DNA of 36,410 bases from Entrophospora sp. SA101 (taxonomy: Eukaryota; Glomeromycota; Glomeromycetes; Entrophosporales; Entrophosporaceae), in NCBI GenBank assembly GCA_958430865.1, contig CAUDNR010004429.1, positions 1,396 through 37,805 of the forward strand. Reading direction: 5' to 3'. Below are positions 33,860-36,410 of this stretch, piece after piece. The notes under the pieces are model-generated. The model had not been told where the DNA came from, ran no database searches, and was given only the letters and a program-made list of their open reading frames with translations. The position numbers and the translations under genes were made by a program. Every line of letters starts with the position of its first letter. Position 1 is the first letter of the stretch.

Positions 33860-34340
33860 CGATTTTTTTTTTAATTTTTTTTAAGAAAAAAGTGTTTAAA
33901 TTTTTTTTTTTAAAAAAAAAAACCTGTTTTAAATGTATCTAAAATTAAAAATGCAGGACACAACTTTTAGCCAAGTTTGGGTGGACAATGAATTTAAAGT
34001 CAGTGTTCAATCAATCCCTTAAACTATTTGGTATCTTCATACTTTTTAAAGATTTTACAAAAACATCAAATTTTTATTTACAAGTGTTTGTTACTCTCGG
34101 AATATGTAATTCAGCCTGTAGCATATTAATATGCCTTTTCTGGAAAAAACTGAAACTATTTATTATTATATCATTTATAGCAGCCGGATATAAACCGGAT
34201 TTTAATTTATTGTGATTACTATATTTGGTAACAATCAATTTTATTAAATTACTATATATATAGATTTATTTGTATATATACAAAATATTTTGATGCGGCA
34301 CATCACTAAAATTCAAATTCATTCTAATTAATTAACACAA
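33860..34340. other. Upstream region of kelch gene; no further gene supported
   Basis: A poly-T/poly-A dyad (33864-33921) lies directly upstream of the kelch ATG. An open frame on the plus strand from an ATG at 33988 (75 codons, hydrophobic) has no motif or promoter support, so I do not call it. Confidence 0.4.
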
Positions 34341-34341
34341 G

Positions 34342-34537
34342 TAAGAAACGAAACGAAACATTTGCCATTTCACGACCACCTACCAAAAGCAGCAAGGCGA
34401 GTGATTTTCGTGCAGGTTACTCGCCGATTGTCTCCTTTTGCGTTTAGCCGCGCTTGGTTTTTTCGGCTTTTGGCGCGATCAACGTTTTCACCATATTTGG
34501 TGAAAATTGTGTCGTACGGCAAATGTTTCGTTTCTTA
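34342..34537. mobile_element. GC-richer inverted-repeat element, about 195 bp
   Basis: The left end (GAAACGAAACATTTGCC at about 34350-34366) is the reverse complement of the right end (GGCAAATGTTTCGTTTC at 34519-34535). The interior is clearly GC-richer than the flanks, with nested dyads: GGCGAGT/ACTCGCC (34396 and 34418) and a perfect hairpin TTTTCACC-ATATTT-GGTGAAAA at 34485-34506. It fits a non-autonomous MITE or foldback element. No coding frame is credible. Confidence 0.6.
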
Positions 34538-35369
34538 ATAGATTCAATTGCAAGCGTCGCATGCAATGCTTTGCAAGGTGAGGAGAGGCATGATCGATGA
34601 ACCAGCAAAATTCTATCTTTTTCAAAGCTAATTTTTTGGGAAAGAATTTTTTGTTTTCGTTGGGTGGTAAATTTCAAAAAAAAAAATTTTTTTATTTTTC
34701 TGAAATCGATCTACGTGATTCTTTATTCTTTATTCTTTCTTTGATGATCAATGTAAATACCTTTTTTTCACATGATGAACGTTTATCGTGCAATAATAAT
34801 AGTTTTTTTTTCCAACCGAAGAACTGTCTGGTTAGAATAAAAAGTTTTATTTATTTTACATTTACAAAGAGCTATTTAATTTCAACAATTGAATTATTGT
34901 TTTTTGTTATTTTATTTTATCATATATGCTACTAAGAATAACTTTTTGGTGGTGGCGAAACATCTTTCTTTTTTCGTTTAATATTTAGTCAGTGTGATAA
35001 AGATCATACCATTGATTTATTAAAACATTCCTGTGCCATTGATTTTGTTTAAAGTGTTATGCGTTTAGTTCGTTACAATTTACGAATTATCATTTGTCCT
35101 GTTTTTTTTTTGGATCATACCATTGATTTAGAAAAGCATTATGCATTTAATTAATTATTTATTTATTTATTATGTTTATTACTAAACATGCTAAAAAACA
35201 ATTTTTACTATTATTATCATTTGTCCTGTTGTTTTGGATCATTGGTTTGTTTACTTTTAAGAAAAGCATTATTATTATTAAAAATAAAGCATTGTGTGTT
35301 TAATTCAATCGACAATTGAGTTGATTATTTGTTTATTACTCAAAATGCTTTGATCATGTCTATATGCTC

Positions 35370-35663
35370 ATTTTGCAAAGCTGGATTGCAAGCTTCGTAA
35401 ATCTTGACTTTAACACTTACTTTGATCAAACCCGCTCATATAATTATTGAATAATTGATAAAACATCCGTTTTGCAAACTCAATTTTCAAGTTCATAGAC
35501 CTTGACTTTAACACTTACTTCGATCAAACCCGCCTATATGATTATTGAATAATTGATAAAACGTTTATTTTAAAAAATTGATTTACGAACTTCTTGATCT
35601 TGTATTTAACACTTACTTTGATTGCACCAATACAGACTATTGAATAATTGACAAACGTTCTGT
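35370..35663. repeat. Degenerate tandem array, 3 x 98 bp
   Basis: The anchors CTTGACTTTAACACTTACTT (35403), the same at 35501, and CTTGTATTTAACACTTACTT (35599) are exactly 98 bp apart. Each is followed by GATCAAACCCGC-like sequence and TATTGAATAATTGAYAAA. Upstream (34990-35290) other loose repeats (ATCATTTGTCCTGTT, GGATCATACCATTGATTT, AAAAGCATTAT) suggest further diverged units. Confidence 0.85.
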
Positions 35664-35729
35664 AATTTTTATTGTGTAATCCTGTGTAATTAAAAAAAAA
35701 AAAATTCAATAGAATAGAATTTGTCCAAT

Positions 35730-35955
35730 GAAATGTTGTAAACTGTATATACCCCATGCACAACTTGATGCAAGGCTCATTTTTCCATTACTAGTACTCT
35801 CTTGGGGTAAGATATGCAATGGCAACCCATGTGACTCACTTAAATGTGTTATCAAAGTCCAGCAAGTGAGAGAATGGGACCCTTGCTGGTGGCTCATGCT
35901 GGGTGTATTGACCTTTCATGACATGACCTCTCTTTTGTCAATTGTTTATTTTACT
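35730..35955. other. GC-richer block, possible transposon fragment
   Basis: A 220-bp island with more balanced base composition and open frames on both strands (plus: REWDPCWWLMLG; minus: QGSHSLTCWTLITHLSESHG). It contains the dyad CCAGCAAG/CTTGCTGG (35859-35889). Composition unlike its neighbours suggests inserted sequence; no family assigned. Confidence 0.3.
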
Positions 35956-36176
35956 TAAAATATTTAGAAGGAAACAAAAAAAGAGATAAAATTCGTTAAT
36001 TGATTTGATTGGTTACATTTGTAATATATGAAGATCCATCAATTATGAGAAGGCATTATTATTATAGCAACAAGTAGCAAACAACAATGAATCATCATTT
36101 TTTGAGGATGATAATAAAAATTAAGATCCGATTTTGTTGCATGAAAATATTCAAGTTTTTCAAAAAAAAAAAATGG

Positions 36177-36192
36177 GGACGGCCGTCCTATT
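36177..36192. repeat. GGACGGCCGTCC palindrome, copy 2
   Basis: Second occurrence of the string GGGGACGGCCGTCCTATT preceded by an A-run (36163-36174), matching 31585-31600 in orientation. Flanks beyond about 30 bp do not match. Confidence 0.7.
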
Positions 36193-36410
36193 TATATGTC
36201 TTGGATTTAATAAATAGACTACTGTCTTGGCCCGAGTGATGTCATTTTTTTTGCTCTTTGCGGCAAAGAAGATGCAATCCCAAACCCGACTTAAAATAAA
36301 TGATTTTTGTTCTCGCGTAGAATGGTGTGCATAATTTGTAACATGAAAAGCAAAAGCTCACATTGCGTTCTCAGTTGTGAGCTTGTAATTGTTAACAACA
36401 ATGAATCATC

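Noticed and set aside
34597..34935. 112-codon Phe/Lys-rich plus-strand frame
   Set aside because: Low-complexity AT-rich translation (poly-Phe, poly-Lys) without motif; likely chance.

Overview
The window looks like nuclear DNA of an arbuscular mycorrhizal fungus (Glomeromycotina, Rhizophagus-like). It is very AT-rich, with short spliceosomal introns (about 75-140 nt) and many TA and homopolymer tracts. It carries gene families typical of that group: diverged protein kinases with an N-terminal Cys-rich segment, AIG1-type GTPases with coiled-coil tails, and a secreted/membrane kelch protein. The genus is inferred from family resemblance; no search was run.

Layout. 1-417: 3' end of a kinase gene cut by the window edge, in a segment duplicated at 28365-30127. 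2651-4591: two-exon gene for an unrecognised single-pass membrane protein. 5449-6590: inverted-repeat element beside a decayed hAT transposase. 6937-12542: three tandem minus-strand AIG1-like GTPase paralogues sharing a TATA-containing promoter block. A three-copy tandem array lies between copies 1 and 2, and a decayed Tc1/mariner element with TIRs and TA flanks lies between copies 2 and 3. 13290-15545: inverted repeat, dispersed repeat and 85-bp minisatellite. 16441-18489 (minus): eight-exon mitochondrial glycine cleavage T-protein gene with a GC-AG intron. 20100-20860: possible gene relic. 21297-23327 (plus): nine-exon Tubby-like gene, convergent with a four-unit polyubiquitin gene at 23647-24564 (minus). 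27269-28838: kinase broken by a 1-base frameshift. 31270-31563: coding relic. 32038-33859 (minus): five-exon kelch/transmembrane gene. 33900-36410: repeat-rich, with a GC-richer inverted-repeat element and a 3 x 98-bp tandem array.

Functionally this is a set of unrelated housekeeping genes (GCV1, TUB, polyubiquitin) beside expanding lineage-specific families (kinases, GTPases, kelch) and transposon debris. The most interesting points are the GTPase triplet, whose members share promoter and G domain but end in different membrane-targeting-like tails (one a CaaX box), and the direct 1.7-kb duplication that brackets the whole 28-kb block. I see no clearly new multi-gene system. Exon boundaries were worked out by hand from splice sites, reading phase and family conservation.
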